64,000 nt of DNA, taken from UBA9676 sp963730065 (GTDB lineage: Bacteria > Actinomycetota > Actinomycetes > Streptosporangiales > Streptosporangiaceae). The stretch is from assembly GCA_963730065.1 (NCBI GenBank), contig CAVSQL010000006.1:744001-808000 (forward strand), read 5' to 3'. Below are positions 63,767 through 64,000 of this stretch, piece by piece. Position 1 is the stretch's first letter; every line of letters starts with the position of its first letter. The notes beneath the pieces were generated by a model. The model saw nothing but the letters and a program-made list of their open reading frames with translations, searched no databases and was not told the DNA's origin. The position numbers were made by a program, and so were the translations under genes.

Positions 63767-64000
63767 GTGGCCAGAACAGGTCAGCCAGCTACCCGCCAGG
63801 TCGCCGCCGTGCAGCGGGCGATCGCGATCCTGGGTGAGCTGGCCGACGCCCGGGAAGAGCTGGGCACCAACGAGATCGCCCGGCGGACCGGCATCAACGT
63901 GAGTACGATCTCCCGTATCCTGGCCACGCTCGTGAGCGGCGGGCTGGTCGAGCACGTAACCGCCACTGGGCGCTACCGCCTGGGCGTGGGGGTCATCCGG
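63767..64000 (+). CDS. IclR family transcriptional regulator, partial
   Basis: The first 78 residues of an IclR regulator, cut by the window end. The winged helix-turn-helix is clear in LGTNEIARRTGINVSTISRI, then LATLVSGGLVEHVTATGRYR. The GTG at 63767 is chosen as the frame start nearest to the operator; the ribosome binding site is weak. IclR proteins usually control catabolic genes for aromatic or amine-type compounds and their own gene. Confidence 0.88.
   Translation, partial: MARTGQPATRQVAAVQRAIAILGELADAREELGTNEIARRTGINVSTISRILATLVSGGLVEHVTATGRYRLGVGVIR

Overview
The window is a high-GC stretch of a chromosome from an actinobacterium (Actinomycetota). The signs are strong G/C at third codon positions, many GTG starts behind AGGAGG-like ribosome binding sites, and typical families: a deazaflavin (F420)-type nitroreductase, ANTAR and STAS regulators, PspC and DUF1707 proteins, LAL/MalT-type and NB-ARC regulators, and a fused daunorubicin-type ABC exporter. 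No complete RNA gene was found. The exact genus cannot be told.

Region 1 (about 0.5-18 kb) is a detoxification and efflux zone mixed with decayed genes. It holds hydrolases, an LUD protein, a nitroreductase, a monooxygenase, a metallo-beta-lactamase-fold enzyme, a large LAL regulator, an MFS exporter, a VOC protein and a fused ABC exporter. Remnants of a DsbA-like protein, DUF5996, alpha/beta hydrolase, isochorismatase, MBL, ABC ATPase and IS630 transposase lie between them. A near-identical 600 bp inverted repeat (3531-4131 and 10084-10682) carries the LuxR-type tail of the regulator and a small companion gene. Seven copies of one 19 bp palindrome (consensus RTCACCKGRWYCSSGTGAY, core ATCACCGG-N3-CCGGTGAC) sit in front of these genes, which suggests a shared operator.

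Region 2 (18-24.5 kb) has a soluble hybrid histidine kinase with about seven HAMP units, divergent from an ANTAR-GAF-PAS-PP2C phosphatase. Region 3 (24.6-33.2 kb) has a PspC protein, a small winged-helix regulator flanked by AT-rich elements, three decayed fragments, a membrane protein, an NAD(P)-dependent oxidoreductase, two divergent aldo/keto reductases, a methyltransferase and an SRPBCC protein.

Region 4 (33.3-43 kb) looks like one biosynthetic locus. It encodes a GT4 glycosyltransferase, two methyltransferases, GTP cyclohydrolase II, a flippase-like membrane protein, a CDP-alcohol phosphatidyltransferase fused to a sulfatase/LTA-synthase-like domain, a histidine phosphatase, a PTPS-family enzyme with Glu in place of the usual Cys, and a BchC-like dehydrogenase. 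Together they suggest a pterin- or flavin-precursor product joined to a sugar or lipid. This is the best candidate for an undescribed pathway here.

Region 5 (43-51.5 kb) looks like a conflict or defence island: a CcdA-like/PIN toxin-antitoxin pair, a TIR-like effector with a C-terminal beta-rich domain, a pseudo-isochorismatase-kinase fusion, an XRE-NB-ARC-TPR protein and an APH(6)-like kinase. Region 6 (51.6-64 kb) has a cyclase-AAA-TPR regulator, an ATP-dependent DNA ligase, STAS and GAF-ANTAR regulators, small membrane and stress proteins, an APC permease, an FAD-dependent amine/amino-acid oxidase and the start of an IclR regulator behind a perfect palindrome.
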